DNA of 64,000 nucleotides from VFMC01 sp046331225 (GTDB lineage: Bacteria; Actinomycetota; Acidimicrobiia; Acidimicrobiales; Ilumatobacteraceae). The notes below the pieces were generated by a model. It was not told the origin of the DNA. It did not search any database and saw only the letters and a program-made list of their open reading frames with translations. The stretch is taken from the NCBI GenBank assembly GCA_046331225.1, contig JAXLRF010000003.1, positions 124,001 through 188,000 of the forward strand, read 5' to 3'. Position numbers and translations under genes: made by a program. Shown here piece after piece: positions 7,790 to 17,300 of the stretch (its first letter is position 1; each line of letters opens with the position of its first letter).

Positions 7790-8920
7790 GTGAGCATCGA
7801 CCCGAAGAGCATCGAGATCCCCCGCGACCTGCTGCCGATCGACGGCCGCTTCGGCTGCGGGCCGTCGAAGGTGCGCCCCGAGCAGGCACTCGCACTGGCC
7901 CAGGCCAACCAGCGGCTGCTGGGCACCTCGCACCGTCAGGCGCCCGTGAAGAACCTGGTCGGGTCGGTGCGTGCCGGCCTCGCCCAGCTGTTCGGCCTGC
8001 CCGACGGCTGGGAGATCCTGCTCGGCAACGGCGGGTCCACGCTGTTCTGGGACGCGGCCACCTTCTCGCTGATCGACGAGGTGAGCGCCCACGCGGTGTT
8101 CGGCGAGTTCTCGTCGAAGTTCGCCGAGGCCGCCTCGGCGGCGCCGCACCTCGGCGAGCCGATGGTGGTGCGCGCCGAGCCCGGCGACCACCCGAGCCTC
8201 GACGGCGTGCCCGGCGCCGACGTGTACGCCCTCACCCACAACGAGACCTCGACCGGTGTGGCGATGCAGCTACGCCGGCCGGCTGCGGCCGGCCCCGACT
8301 CGCTGGTCGTCGTCGACGCGACCTCGGCGGCCGGCGGTCTGCGCTGGGATCCCGCGGAGGTCGACGTGTACTACTTCGCCCCGCAGAAGTGCTTCGCCAG
8401 CGACGGCGGCCTGTGGCTCGCCGCCTGCTCGCCCGCCGCGCTCGATCGCATCCGCCGCATCGCCGCTGCGAAGCGGTGGGTGCCCGCCTCGCTCGACCTG
8501 AAGATCGCGCTCGACAACAGCGTCGCCAACCAGACCTACAACACGCCGGCGCTCGGCACGCTGGTGCTGCTCGATGAGCAGATCCGCTGGATGCTCGGCA
8601 ACGGCGGGCTCGACTGGTGCGCCGCCCGCTGCGCCGAATCGGCCGGGATCCTCTACTCGTGGGCGGCCAACCGCGAATGGGCCACCCCGTTCGTGGCCGA
8701 TCCGGCCAAGCGCAGCGACGTCGTGGGCACGATCGACATCGACGGCGTCGACGCCACCGACATCTGCGCGGCGCTGCGCGCGAACGGCATCGTCGACACC
8801 GACAGCTACCGCAAGCTCGGCCGCAACCAGCTGCGCATCGGCATGTTCCCGGCGATCGAGCCGGGGGACGTCGCGAAGCTCACCGAGAGCATCGACTACG
8901 TCGTCGACGTGCTGCGCTGA
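7790..8920 (+). CDS. serC: Phosphoserine aminotransferase
   Basis: PLP enzyme of 376 residues that converts 3-phosphohydroxypyruvate to phosphoserine in serine synthesis. It is the mycobacterial/actinobacterial SerC type, recognisable by FGCGPSKVRPEQ (about 22-33), LLGTSHRQAPVKNLV (about 43-57), GNGGSTLFWDAA, THNETSTGV, VDATSAAGGL, and YFAPQKCFASDGGLW with the PLP Lys near residue 200. NQTYNTPALGTL follows. GTG start with a -10-like CAGACT 6 nt before it. Located 33 bp before the PAC2 gene on the same strand. Confidence 0.95.
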   Translation: MSIDPKSIEIPRDLLPIDGRFGCGPSKVRPEQALALAQANQRLLGTSHRQAPVKNLVGSVRAGLAQLFGLPDGWEILLGNGGSTLFWDAATFSLIDEVSAHAVFGEFSSKFAEAASAAPHLGEPMVVRAEPGDHPSLDGVPGADVYALTHNETSTGVAMQLRRPAAAGPDSLVVVDATSAAGGLRWDPAEVDVYYFAPQKCFASDGGLWLAACSPAALDRIRRIAAAKRWVPASLDLKIALDNSVANQTYNTPALGTLVLLDEQIRWMLGNGGLDWCAARCAESAGILYSWAANREWATPFVADPAKRSDVVGTIDIDGVDATDICAALRANGIVDTDSYRKLGRNQLRIGMFPAIEPGDVAKLTESIDYVVDVLR

Positions 8921-8953
8921 CCGGCTCGCGTCGAGTTCTGGGAGACTGGGCCG

Positions 8954-9838
8954 ATGCAGGTCGGAGACGTCCTCACCACCGCCTTCGACGAGGCCCTCGC
9001 AGGCGGTGCGCTGCACTCGCCGATCATGGTGGTCGCGCTGCGCGGCTGGTTCGACGTGGCCGAGGTGGCGACGGGGGCGCTCGACGAGGTGATGAGCGAC
9101 CGGGTCGCGCCGGTGGTCGCATCGATCGACCCCGACCCGTTCTTCGACTTCACCCAGGAACGACCCGAGGTCTACCTCGACGACGCCGACGAGCGGCAGC
9201 TCCGGTGGCCCACCAACGAGTTCCGGCTCGTGCGCAACCCGGGCCGTGCGCACGATCTGGTGCTGCTCGCCGGGGTGGAGCCACACCTGCGCTACGCCAC
9301 CTTCGCCGACTGCATCATCACCGTCGCCCGGCGGCTGCAGTGCGGCGTGGTCGTCACCGTCGGGGCCGCGGCCGAGGCCGTGCCGCACACGCGCCCACCG
9401 ATGGTGGTGGGCAGCAGCACCAACGACGGGCTCGTGCGCGCGCTCGGGCTGTCACGTCCCACCTACCAGGGCATCACCGGGTTGGTCGGCGTGCTGCAGG
9501 AGCGGCTCGACCGGGCCGGCATCCCGGCGGTGTCGCTCCGCGTCGGCGTGCCCCACTACCTCGGCAACGCCCGGCACCCCAAGTCGTCGATGGCGCTGCT
9601 GCAGCACCTCGAGCACGTGCTCGACGTGCCGACCGGTCACGGCCGGCTGGCCGACGACGTCGCCCGTTGGCGGATGCTGCACGACGAAGCGGTGCAGGAC
9701 GACCGGCAGGCCGCGCTGTACCTGACGATGCTCGAAGCCGAGTACGACCGCCGTGCCGAGGCCTCGCTGCCCACCGCCGACGATCTCGCCGCCGTCTTCG
9801 AACGCTTCCTCCGCGACCAGGACCGCCCCGACGACTAG
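8954..9838 (+). CDS. PAC2-family protein (proteasome assembly chaperone-like)
   Basis: Protein of 294 residues resembling the actinobacterial PAC2 (DUF75) family. Features are IMVVALRGWFDVAEVATGAL at residues 24-43, DFTQERPEV (about 65), VLLAGVEPHLRY (about 103), and GVPHYLGNARHPKSSMALL (about 200). In eukaryotes PAC2 helps assemble the proteasome. Actinobacterial members are unassigned but widespread in proteasome-bearing lineages; no proteasome genes are in this window. The start follows a GAGACT box by 6 nt. Transcription probably stops at the perfect hairpin right after the TAG. Confidence 0.8.
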   Translation: MQVGDVLTTAFDEALAGGALHSPIMVVALRGWFDVAEVATGALDEVMSDRVAPVVASIDPDPFFDFTQERPEVYLDDADERQLRWPTNEFRLVRNPGRAHDLVLLAGVEPHLRYATFADCIITVARRLQCGVVVTVGAAAEAVPHTRPPMVVGSSTNDGLVRALGLSRPTYQGITGLVGVLQERLDRAGIPAVSLRVGVPHYLGNARHPKSSMALLQHLEHVLDVPTGHGRLADDVARWRMLHDEAVQDDRQAALYLTMLEAEYDRRAEASLPTADDLAAVFERFLRDQDRPDD

Positions 9839-9888
9839 CGCGTGTGCGGACTGCGGCCCCTCCTGTGGGGCCGCAGTCCGCACACGCG
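9839..9888. terminator. Perfect 22-bp hairpin between convergent genes (bidirectional terminator)
   Basis: Left arm 9839-9860 and right arm 9867-9888 are exact reverse complements around the 6-nt loop TCCTGT, beginning directly after the PAC2 stop codon and ending one base before the MMPL stop. It serves converging genes. There is no long U-tract, so it may act through stem strength or a factor. The symmetry is seen directly; the terminator role is inferred. Confidence 0.8.
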
Positions 9889-9889
9889 T

Positions 9890-12802
9890 TCAGCCGGCAG
9901 CGGCGTCGAGCTGGTCCTGGGTGACGCCGCAGGCCAGGCCGGCCTGCTTCAGCAGCTCGTCCACCTCGGCCGGGCGGGGCGTCTCGGCGATGCCCATCGC
10001 CAGCAGGTCGGCTTCCGGTGTCGTCGCCAGCAGCGCGTCGGCCGCGCACCGGGCCATCCCGGGATCGACCCCGGCGCCCGTGAGCGCGTCGTAGAACACG
10101 CCGCCGATCAGCCCGGTCGGCCGCTCGGGCGGTCCGGGCGGCAGGGTGTCGCCCACGGCGAGCGTGGTGGTGGGAGCAGCCGTCGTCGAGGGCGGGATCG
10201 TGGCGGGCGCCTCCACCGACGACTGCGTCGGTGGCGCGGCGACCGCGACCCCTTCGTCCCTGACGGCGGCCGACACCATCACCACGCCGACCGCAGCGAG
10301 CGCCACGCCGGCGAGCACACCGCCCGCCACGCGTGACGTCCGAACCGCCGCGGCCCGCTCCCCCATCTGGAGCAGGCCACGGCGGTCGGCCTCTTGCACC
10401 AGCGGCGGCACCACGACGAGTGCCGACAGCAGTGCCACACCGATGTTGATCGTGACGACCATGCCGAAGTCGCTGAGCAACGGCAGGCTCGAGAACATGA
10501 GCACGGCGAACCCGCCGAGCGTGGTGAGTGCCGAGGTGAAGAACGCCCGGCCCGTGCGCTCGGCCGCCACCTTGGTGCTCTCGGCGGGGTCGAGCCCCCG
10601 AGCGCGTTCCTCGGCGTAGCGGGCGACGAGCAGCACCGAGAACTCGGCGCACGTCGCCACCACCAGCGGGCCACCCACGGTGGTGAGCGGGCTCAGCGTG
10701 ATGCCGAGCGTGCGCACCAGCACCGCCGACGTGCCGACGGCCAGCAGCACCGGCACCATCGTCAGCAGGCCGCGCACGATGTCGCGGTACAGCAGCATCA
10801 AGAACGCAGCCACCAGCACGAGCGCCACGATCGTCAGCTCGGCACGGTTGGCGGTGATGTTCTCGAGCAGGCCGACACCGACGACCGCCAGCCCACCCGT
10901 GGTGGCCGACGACATCGCGGGCAGTGCGGCGGCGTCGCCGGGATCGGCGATCGCACCCTCGACGTGATCGAGCACCACCGCGCGCTGCTCGAGCGACGAC
11001 GGCCCCACCTGGAACAGCACCTGCGTGGCGTTGCCGCCGTCACCGACGAGCACCTCCTGCAACGATGCCGGCGCCACCTGGTAGGCCTCGAGCATGTCGA
11101 GCCCGGTCGGGGGCAGCGACGTCGTGTCCGGCACCTCGGCCAGCCAGCCGACGGTCGACGCAAGGCTCGACGCCGCGGCGAGCTCGGTGTTCTCGCCGAG
11201 CGAGCGCTGCACGAGGTCGAACACGAACGCGCCCATCTGGTCGGTGAACACGCCGTTGTCGGGGGCGCTCGAGGTCTCGACGAACACGCCGAGGGTCGAC
11301 GCGAAGCCGGTCTCGTCCTCGAGCGTGTGTGCGTTGCGGATCGAGGCGCTGGCGGGGTCGGCCCAGTTGACCGGGTCGCTCTCGATGCGTGTGCCACCTT
11401 CGAGCGTGAGACCGAGCACGGGGATCACGACGGCGATGGCGACGAGCGGCCACACGGTCCAGTGCGGCAGCGCACCCAGCTTGTCGACGGTGGCCTCCAC
11501 CCAACCCGGCTCGGCTGCACAGGTGCTCGGGCGACGGCGCTCGCGCACCCCGATGATCGCGGTGGGGATCACCACACCTGCCACCAGCAGAGCGACGATG
11601 CCGATCGAGAGCAACACACCGAAGTCCTGCACCATCGGCACCTTCGAGATGCGCACCGTCAGGAACGCGATCACGGCGGCGATCGTCGCCACCAGCAACG
11701 GCGGCCCGAGGTGGCGCATGGTCTCGCCGAACGCATCGGGGTCGCGGTCGACCGATCGCTCCTCCTCGATCCGGTTCTGCATCTGGATCGAGAACTCGAT
11801 GCCGAGACCGATCAGGATCGGCAGGCCGGCGATGGTGACGAGCGAGAGCATCGTGCCCGTCGAACCGAACGCACCGAAGCCCCAAACGACACCGACGAGC
11901 ATGCCGACGAGCGGCAGCAGCCGCCAGCGCACCTTGAACGCGACGAGCAGGATCACGACCATCACGCCGACGGCGATCGCACCGAGGGTGAGCATCCCGC
12001 CCTGCAGGTAGTCGTTGATGTCGGTGAGGAACGTCGGCGTGCCGGTCACCACCACGCTCGCGTCGCCGAAGTCGCGTCCACCGAACGCGTCCTGCACCGC
12101 CTTCGATCCCGCGGCCAGGCCGTCGAGGGTGGCGTTGCCGGTGAGCACTGCGGCGAAGATCGCATGGCGTGCGTCGGGGATGAACGCCTGCAGCGCGGTG
12201 CGCACGACCAGCTGGTCGTCGGCCGGCGTCACCAGCGCGCCGTCGGCGTCGATCGAGAACCCGTCGTTGCCGAACACCAGGAACCGCACCCACTCGGGGT
12301 TGTCGAAGCTCTGGTCGCCGGCGGCGCCGAGGCGCAGCGTGGTGATCATCGCGTCGGTGCGGCGACGCTCCTGGGCGGCGGTGTCGGGTTCGCGCTCGAT
12401 CGTGCGGGCGAGGATCTCGCTGGCCGTGCCGGTGGTGATCAGGTCGTCGGTCCAGGTGAGCAGTGCCACCGGCGAGATCACCGCATGGATCGCCGGGTCG
12501 GTGGCCAACGCGGCCTCGGCCTCGTCGAACTGGGCGATGTTCGCCGGCGTCAGCAGGTCGACGACGGTCTCGCCCTCTGGCACCGAGAACAGCACGACCA
12601 TGCTCTCGCCACCGAACGACGACTGGTACCGCTCGTTGTCGTGCGCCACCTTCGAGTCGGGATCGATGTAGCTGTCCTGCCCGGTGGCGAAGTCGAGCCG
12701 CGCCAGGCCGAGTGTCGCGAGCGCGGTCACCACGACCACGCCGACCAGCACCACCAGCGTCCGCCGGCTCAGCCACCGGCCGATCGATCGCCAGGCGTCC
12801 AT
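9890..12802 (-). CDS. MMPL/RND-superfamily (HAE3-like) membrane exporter with extra C-terminal domain
   Basis: Membrane transporter of 970 residues, ATG preceded by GAGGGGAG. Two similar halves each have one helix, an extracytoplasmic loop of about 200 residues, and a five- or six-helix bundle. Half 1: helix about 14-34, loop with DSYIDPDSKVAHDNERY, then helices 265-440 including GLGIEFSIQMQNRIEEE. Half 2: helix about 455-475, then helices 660-830 with the matching CAEFSVLLVARYAEE. These are hallmarks of proton-driven hopanoid/lipid-type (HpnN-like) exporters. An unusual tail follows: a Thr/Pro linker (PPSTTAAPTTT), then about 75 residues with RCAADALLATTPE and two Cys (LAC). Substrate unknown; probably lipophilic. 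Confidence 0.85.
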   Translation of the reverse strand: MDAWRSIGRWLSRRTLVVLVGVVVVTALATLGLARLDFATGQDSYIDPDSKVAHDNERYQSSFGGESMVVLFSVPEGETVVDLLTPANIAQFDEAEAALATDPAIHAVISPVALLTWTDDLITTGTASEILARTIEREPDTAAQERRRTDAMITTLRLGAAGDQSFDNPEWVRFLVFGNDGFSIDADGALVTPADDQLVVRTALQAFIPDARHAIFAAVLTGNATLDGLAAGSKAVQDAFGGRDFGDASVVVTGTPTFLTDINDYLQGGMLTLGAIAVGVMVVILLVAFKVRWRLLPLVGMLVGVVWGFGAFGSTGTMLSLVTIAGLPILIGLGIEFSIQMQNRIEEERSVDRDPDAFGETMRHLGPPLLVATIAAVIAFLTVRISKVPMVQDFGVLLSIGIVALLVAGVVIPTAIIGVRERRRPSTCAAEPGWVEATVDKLGALPHWTVWPLVAIAVVIPVLGLTLEGGTRIESDPVNWADPASASIRNAHTLEDETGFASTLGVFVETSSAPDNGVFTDQMGAFVFDLVQRSLGENTELAAASSLASTVGWLAEVPDTTSLPPTGLDMLEAYQVAPASLQEVLVGDGGNATQVLFQVGPSSLEQRAVVLDHVEGAIADPGDAAALPAMSSATTGGLAVVGVGLLENITANRAELTIVALVLVAAFLMLLYRDIVRGLLTMVPVLLAVGTSAVLVRTLGITLSPLTTVGGPLVVATCAEFSVLLVARYAEERARGLDPAESTKVAAERTGRAFFTSALTTLGGFAVLMFSSLPLLSDFGMVVTINIGVALLSALVVVPPLVQEADRRGLLQMGERAAAVRTSRVAGGVLAGVALAAVGVVMVSAAVRDEGVAVAAPPTQSSVEAPATIPPSTTAAPTTTLAVGDTLPPGPPERPTGLIGGVFYDALTGAGVDPGMARCAADALLATTPEADLLAMGIAETPRPAEVDELLKQAGLACGVTQDQLDAAAG

Positions 12803-12908
12803 GCCCGATCACTCCCCTCGCACGACACCGCCCTGACGCGGCATCCGTGGGCGACGGTACTCCTCGTCGGAGGGGTCGCGGAAGGGCCCCACGTCCCGAA
12901 AACGCAAA
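12803..12908. other. Short intergenic region, MMPL leader
   Basis: About 100 bp upstream of the MMPL exporter start. It holds the RBS of that gene and presumably its promoter, but no convincing -35/-10 pair was identified. Confidence 0.3.
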
Positions 12909-12951
12909 CTGGTCGCGCATCGTCTCGCCGTGCGAGACGATGCGCGACCAG
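12909..12951 (-). terminator. Perfect 20-bp hairpin terminator after metY
   Basis: Arms 12909-12928 and 12932-12951 are exact reverse complements around a 3-nt loop. On the minus strand, directly after the metY stop (12962), the stem is followed by TTTGCGTTTT, a partial U-tract, so it fits an intrinsic terminator for metY. Confidence 0.85.
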
Positions 12952-12961
12952 AACGGACGGG

Positions 12962-14275
12962 TCAGCCCTTGGCGGCGGCGAAGCCGAGCTCGAGGTCGGC
13001 GAGGATGTCGTCGATCGCCTCGAGGCCGACGCTCAGGCGTACCAGGCCCGGACGCACGCCGGTGCTGGCCTGCTCCACCTCGGTGAGCTGGCTGTGCGTG
13101 GTGCTGGCCGGGTGGATGACGAGGCTGCGGACGTCGCCGATGTTGGCGACGTGGCTGTGCAGCTGCAGCGCCTCGACGAACTTCTGACCGGCCTCGCGGC
13201 CGCCCTTGATGTCGAACGCGAGCACCGAGCCGTAGCCCTTGCCACCGAAGTACTTCGTGGCCCGGTCGTGCCACGGGCTCGAGGCCAGGCCGGCGAACGA
13301 CACCTGCTCGACGTCGTCGTGAGCGGCGAGGAACTCGGCGACCTTCTGTGCGTTGGCCCAGTGGCGGTCCATGCGCAGGCTCAACGTCTCGAGGCCCTGG
13401 AGGAACAGGAAGGCGTTGAACGGCGAGACGGCGGCACCGAGGTCGCGCAGCAGCTGCACGCGCGCCTTGATGATGTACGAGCCCGGGCCGAGCGCCGGCC
13501 AGTAGGCCAGACCGTGGTAGCTGGGGTCGGGCTCGGTCATGTTGGCGAAGCGGCCGCTCGCCCCGAAGTCGAAGGTGCCGCCGTCGATGATCGCGCCGCC
13601 GATCGACGTGCCGTGGCCGCCGATGAACTTGGTGAGGCTGTGCACGACGATGTCGGCGCCCCACTCGATCGGACGGATGCCGTAGGGCGTGGGCACGGTG
13701 TTGTCGACGATCAGCGGGATGCCGTTGTCGTGGGCGACCTTGCTGACGCCCTCGATGTCGAACACGTCGTTGCGCGGGTTCGCGAGCACCTCGCCGTAGA
13801 ACACCTTGGTGTTCGGGCGGATCGCCGAGCGCCACTGCTCGAGGTCGTGCGGATCGTCGACGAAGCTCACCTCGATGCCCATCTTCGGCAGCGTGTGGTG
13901 GAACAGGTTGTAGGTACCGCCGTACAGCGACGGGCTGGCCACGACATGGTCGCCGGCCTCGGCGATCGTGAGGATCGCGAGCAGCTCGGCGGCCTGGCCC
14001 GAGCCGACCACCAGCGCGCCGGGCAGGCCGACGGCGGTGGTGATGCCACCCTCGAGGCTCGACAGGCGGGCCTCGAGCGCACCCTGGGTGGGGTTCATGA
14101 TGCGGGTGTAGATGTTGCCGATCTCGGCGAGCGCGAACAGGTTCTGCGCGTGCGCGGCGTCGCGGAACTCGAAGCTGGTGGTCTGGTAGATCGGCACCGC
14201 ACGAGCGCCCGTGGCGGGATCGGGATCACCACCCACGTGGATCTGACGCGTCTCGAACGCCCATTCCTGCGACAT
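12962..14275 (-). CDS. metY: O-acetylhomoserine sulfhydrylase (MetY-type Cys/Met metabolism PLP enzyme)
   Basis: PLP enzyme of 437 residues forming homocysteine (or methionine) from O-acetylhomoserine and sulfide/thiol. Start: ATG at 14275 with SD GAGGGG. Although the frame is open for thousands of bases upstream, that part is a shadow of the neighbouring gene. Motifs: TRQIHVGGDPDPATGARAVP, PIYQTTSF, YTRIMNPTQ, GLPGALVVGSGQAAELLAI, VDNTVPTPYGIRP, and SLTKFIGGHGTSIGG, whose Lys binds PLP (about residue 210). ANIGDVRSLVIHPASTTHSQ near residue 370 is typical of the MetY branch as opposed to MetB. Monocistronic, bounded by hairpins on both sides. Confidence 0.93.
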   Translation of the reverse strand: MSQEWAFETRQIHVGGDPDPATGARAVPIYQTTSFEFRDAAHAQNLFALAEIGNIYTRIMNPTQGALEARLSSLEGGITTAVGLPGALVVGSGQAAELLAILTIAEAGDHVVASPSLYGGTYNLFHHTLPKMGIEVSFVDDPHDLEQWRSAIRPNTKVFYGEVLANPRNDVFDIEGVSKVAHDNGIPLIVDNTVPTPYGIRPIEWGADIVVHSLTKFIGGHGTSIGGAIIDGGTFDFGASGRFANMTEPDPSYHGLAYWPALGPGSYIIKARVQLLRDLGAAVSPFNAFLFLQGLETLSLRMDRHWANAQKVAEFLAAHDDVEQVSFAGLASSPWHDRATKYFGGKGYGSVLAFDIKGGREAGQKFVEALQLHSHVANIGDVRSLVIHPASTTHSQLTEVEQASTGVRPGLVRLSVGLEAIDDILADLELGFAAAKG

Positions 14276-14331
14276 GACTTCCCCTCTCGTACACGGTCGG
14301 TACCACGGTTCGTGACCGGTCGGGAACCCTA

Positions 14332-14370
14332 CCCGCAGATTCCCGACCGAACAAGTCGGGAATCTGCGGG
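14332..14370. terminator. Perfect 16-bp hairpin downstream of the giant secreted-protein gene
   Basis: Arms 14332-14347 and 14355-14370 are exact complements around a 7-nt loop (CGAACAA). It lies 13 bp after the stop of the minus-strand secreted-protein gene and 57 bp upstream of the metY start. No U-tract follows. Likely terminator; it could also be part of the metY leader. Confidence 0.65.
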
Positions 14371-14382
14371 CGCGACCTGAGG

Positions 14383-17300
14383 TCAGGGCCGGCAGGGTGC
14401 GGGCAGCGAGATGCCGGCGAACCAGCCGTCGACGACGTCGGTCGTCACGGTGCCGCCGAACCCGATGGCCGTCGACCAGCGGGGGTCGGTCGAGTAGCGC
14501 ACGCCGATGACGGTCGTCGTGGCCGGCGCCTCGACCCCCAGGCGGTACAGCCAGTCGTCCTCGACGAACGTGCCGTCGGGCAGGAACACCGCCTGGCGCA
14601 CCGGCTGCACCACCGTGGTGGCGAGCAGCGTGCCGCCGGCCCACGTGCCGGTCACCTCGTCGTACACGCCCGGCGTGCCGTCGAAGGCCCACACCTCCAC
14701 CGTCGTCATCTGCGGTCGCAGCGACGTGGCCGGGCAGCTCTGCCCGGGCAGCGGCGAGTACCACGTGCCGACGGTGAGGCCGAGCAACGAGGTGTGCACG
14801 TCGACGTCGAAGTCGACCACCACGTCGGCCGTGCCGGCGAGCGAGACGTGCCGGCTGTACGGACGGCCACCGACGTAGACGGTCAGCTCCAGTTCGTCGT
14901 TGCCGCGAGCCAGGAACCGCTCCTCGCGGTACGTGCCGTCCACCACCGGGATGCCGTAGCGGAAGCCGGCGGTCGGGTGGACGGTGTCGAACCCCGGGTC
15001 GTCGGCGACGATGTCGACCAGCTCGCCGCCGAAGGTGATCGTCCCGGTGTACGGCTGACCGTCGACCGTGACGGTGCCACCGACGATCAGCCGGCGCATG
15101 GTCACGTCGATGTCCCACGTGAGCGGTTGGTCGAACTGCTCGCGTCGCACGTCGAGGAACTCGAGCGCCCCGTCGTTCGCGCGGAGCACCACGAAGTTGG
15201 TGTCGGCCACGAGCGCCACGTCGAGCGACCAGGCGCCGTTGCCGTCGACGGTGACCACCACGTCGAAGTCGCGCTGGTCGTTCGGCCCGGTGACGAGCAC
15301 CTGGTCGTTCACGTCGCGCATCTCGACGTTGATCGACAGCGTCGTGTCGGCCTGCAGCACGCCGTCGCGACGCAGGGTGCCGCTCAGCAGGAGGTGCTGG
15401 CCGATCACGGGCCGCGCGTCGAGCACGTGGTCGCCCGCCGGTGCGAGCCCGTCGAACGTCTGGTTCCACGTCTGATCGGTGCCGTCCACCGTCGCGGTGT
15501 ACGACAACCGCACGGCCGCGGTGCGGCGGGGCATCGCGAGCGAGGGCAACGAGAACGCCTTGGTGTCGGGATCGGCGTCGAGCAACCACGGGAACGGCGA
15601 GCCGATCTCGGCACCGGTGTCGTCGAGCGGCTGGATCTCGATCCGCTCGTCGCCGGTGATCGGCAGGTTCACGCCGGTGAGATCGCCCTCGATCACGATG
15701 CGGCTCGGCCGGTAGTCGACGTCGAGCCGCACGTCGTTCGTGCCCGGTCGCAGCGCCTGCGACACGCTCGGGTAGTCGGCCGGGAACGGGCCGACCCATG
15801 CCCTCACCGTGATCGCGTCGACGCGCTCCGACCAGACCCGATCGATCGACCAGGAGCCGTCGGCGCCGAGCGTCACCGTCTGGTGTCCGGCCGTGTAGGT
15901 CTGGCCGCCGATCGTCGCGTTCACCTCGATCTCGACGGGCGTGCCCGCCGTGAAGCCGTCGCCGGTGATCGTGCCGTGCAGGTGCGCACGCACCGGGGTC
16001 TGCGCCGCGTCGAAGACGATCTCGTTGGCGCCCCGAGCGATCTGGAACGTGCCTCGAGGCTGGTCGAGGTAGTTGCTGTTCGAGATGAAGAGGTCGACCT
16101 GCGTGGCGCGGCCGACCAGCACCACGTCCGGCACGACGAACGAGCCGTCCGCGTTCACGGTGACCACCTGCTGCGCGTAGCCGAGCAGCTCGCCGTGCTC
16201 GGGGCCGAACGAGCTGATGCCGATCACGGTGGTGCCCGGCAGCGGGCCGCCGTCGAGCAACAGGTGTCCGCGCACCGTCACGGTGGGCGGGTCGTGCGCC
16301 ACGTCGAACGGCACGTCGCGCCGGCCGGCCGTCAGACCGGTGACGTCGACCGTGTACTGGTCGCCGGCCCACGGTCCGAACACCGCCCGCACCTCGACCC
16401 TGGTGGTCGCCGCCGGCACGGGTGCCGTGAAGCGGTACGTGCCGTCGGCCGCCGCGGTGGCGGTGACCGAGTAGGTCCCGAGGTAGTCGGCATCGGTGTC
16501 GCCCTTCCAGGCCGTCAGCCGGAACTGGCGTGCACCGGGTGCCGGCGCGCCGCCGGCCGTCAGCGTGCCGTGCACGTCGAGCTCGGGCAACGTCAGGCGG
16601 GCGTCGAGCCGCACCGGTCGAGCGCCGGGCACGAGGCCGGCGACGATCGTCGGGGTCCAGTCGTGGAAGTCGACACCGGTGCGCACCGTCACGGTGGCCT
16701 CGGTGACGGTACGGGCCAGCTCCTGACTGAACACGTAGTCGCCGGTCGCCGGGTTGGGCAGCACCGTGACGATCCGATAGGTGCGCTCGAAGCCGGCGGC
16801 ATCGCGGCCACGCACCTCGACGTCGACAGGTCCGGGCAACGGCCGACCGTTCACGGTCAGCGTGCCCGACACCACCAACGTCGGGGCGGTGAGGTCGACA
16901 CTCAGCGCGAGCGGCGTCGAGCGGCCGACCGTCAGCCCGGTGGCCTCGGCACTCACCCACTCCGACTCGGCGACGCCCACCCGAGCGGTGGCGACCACTC
17001 GAGCGGTCGCACGGGGCACGACGAGCTCGAGCACGTACGTGCCGTCGCTCGCCGGGGTGACGTCGTTGTACGTGTGGGCCACGCGGAGGCCGGCGGCGTC
17101 GAACGCGTCGACCACGATCTGGACCGGTGTGGTGACGGCTCCGCCGTCACGCACCAGCGAGCCCTGCACCGCCACCCGCGGCATCGTCGCCGGATCGATC
17201 GTCAGGTCGACCGTGCCGGTCTGGACCCCGCCCACCGTGGCGAGCCGGGTGAACGACGCGACGCCCGAGACGAGGACGGAGCTCTCCCCCGGCCACGTCG

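Noticed and set aside
5243..8239. Single 998-codon aminotransferase fusion on the minus strand
   Set aside because: The extra part reads through the AspC-like gene in the wrong frame; a GTG at 6433, 2 bp after that gene's stop, is the plausible start.
14276..14331. SAM riboswitch before metY
   Set aside because: Only about 55 nt remain between the hairpin and the start, too little for a SAM-I aptamer, and no conserved core was seen.
10394..14380. Plus-strand open frame of 1,328 codons opposite the exporter and metY
   Set aside because: Arg/His/Asp-rich low-complexity translation with no motifs; high-GC shadow of two clear minus-strand genes.
12962..16960. metY frame extended to 1,332 codons
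   Set aside because: The metY reading frame simply stays open through the neighbouring gene; the ATG at 14275 with GAGGGG is the true start, and upstream residues are Arg-rich noise.
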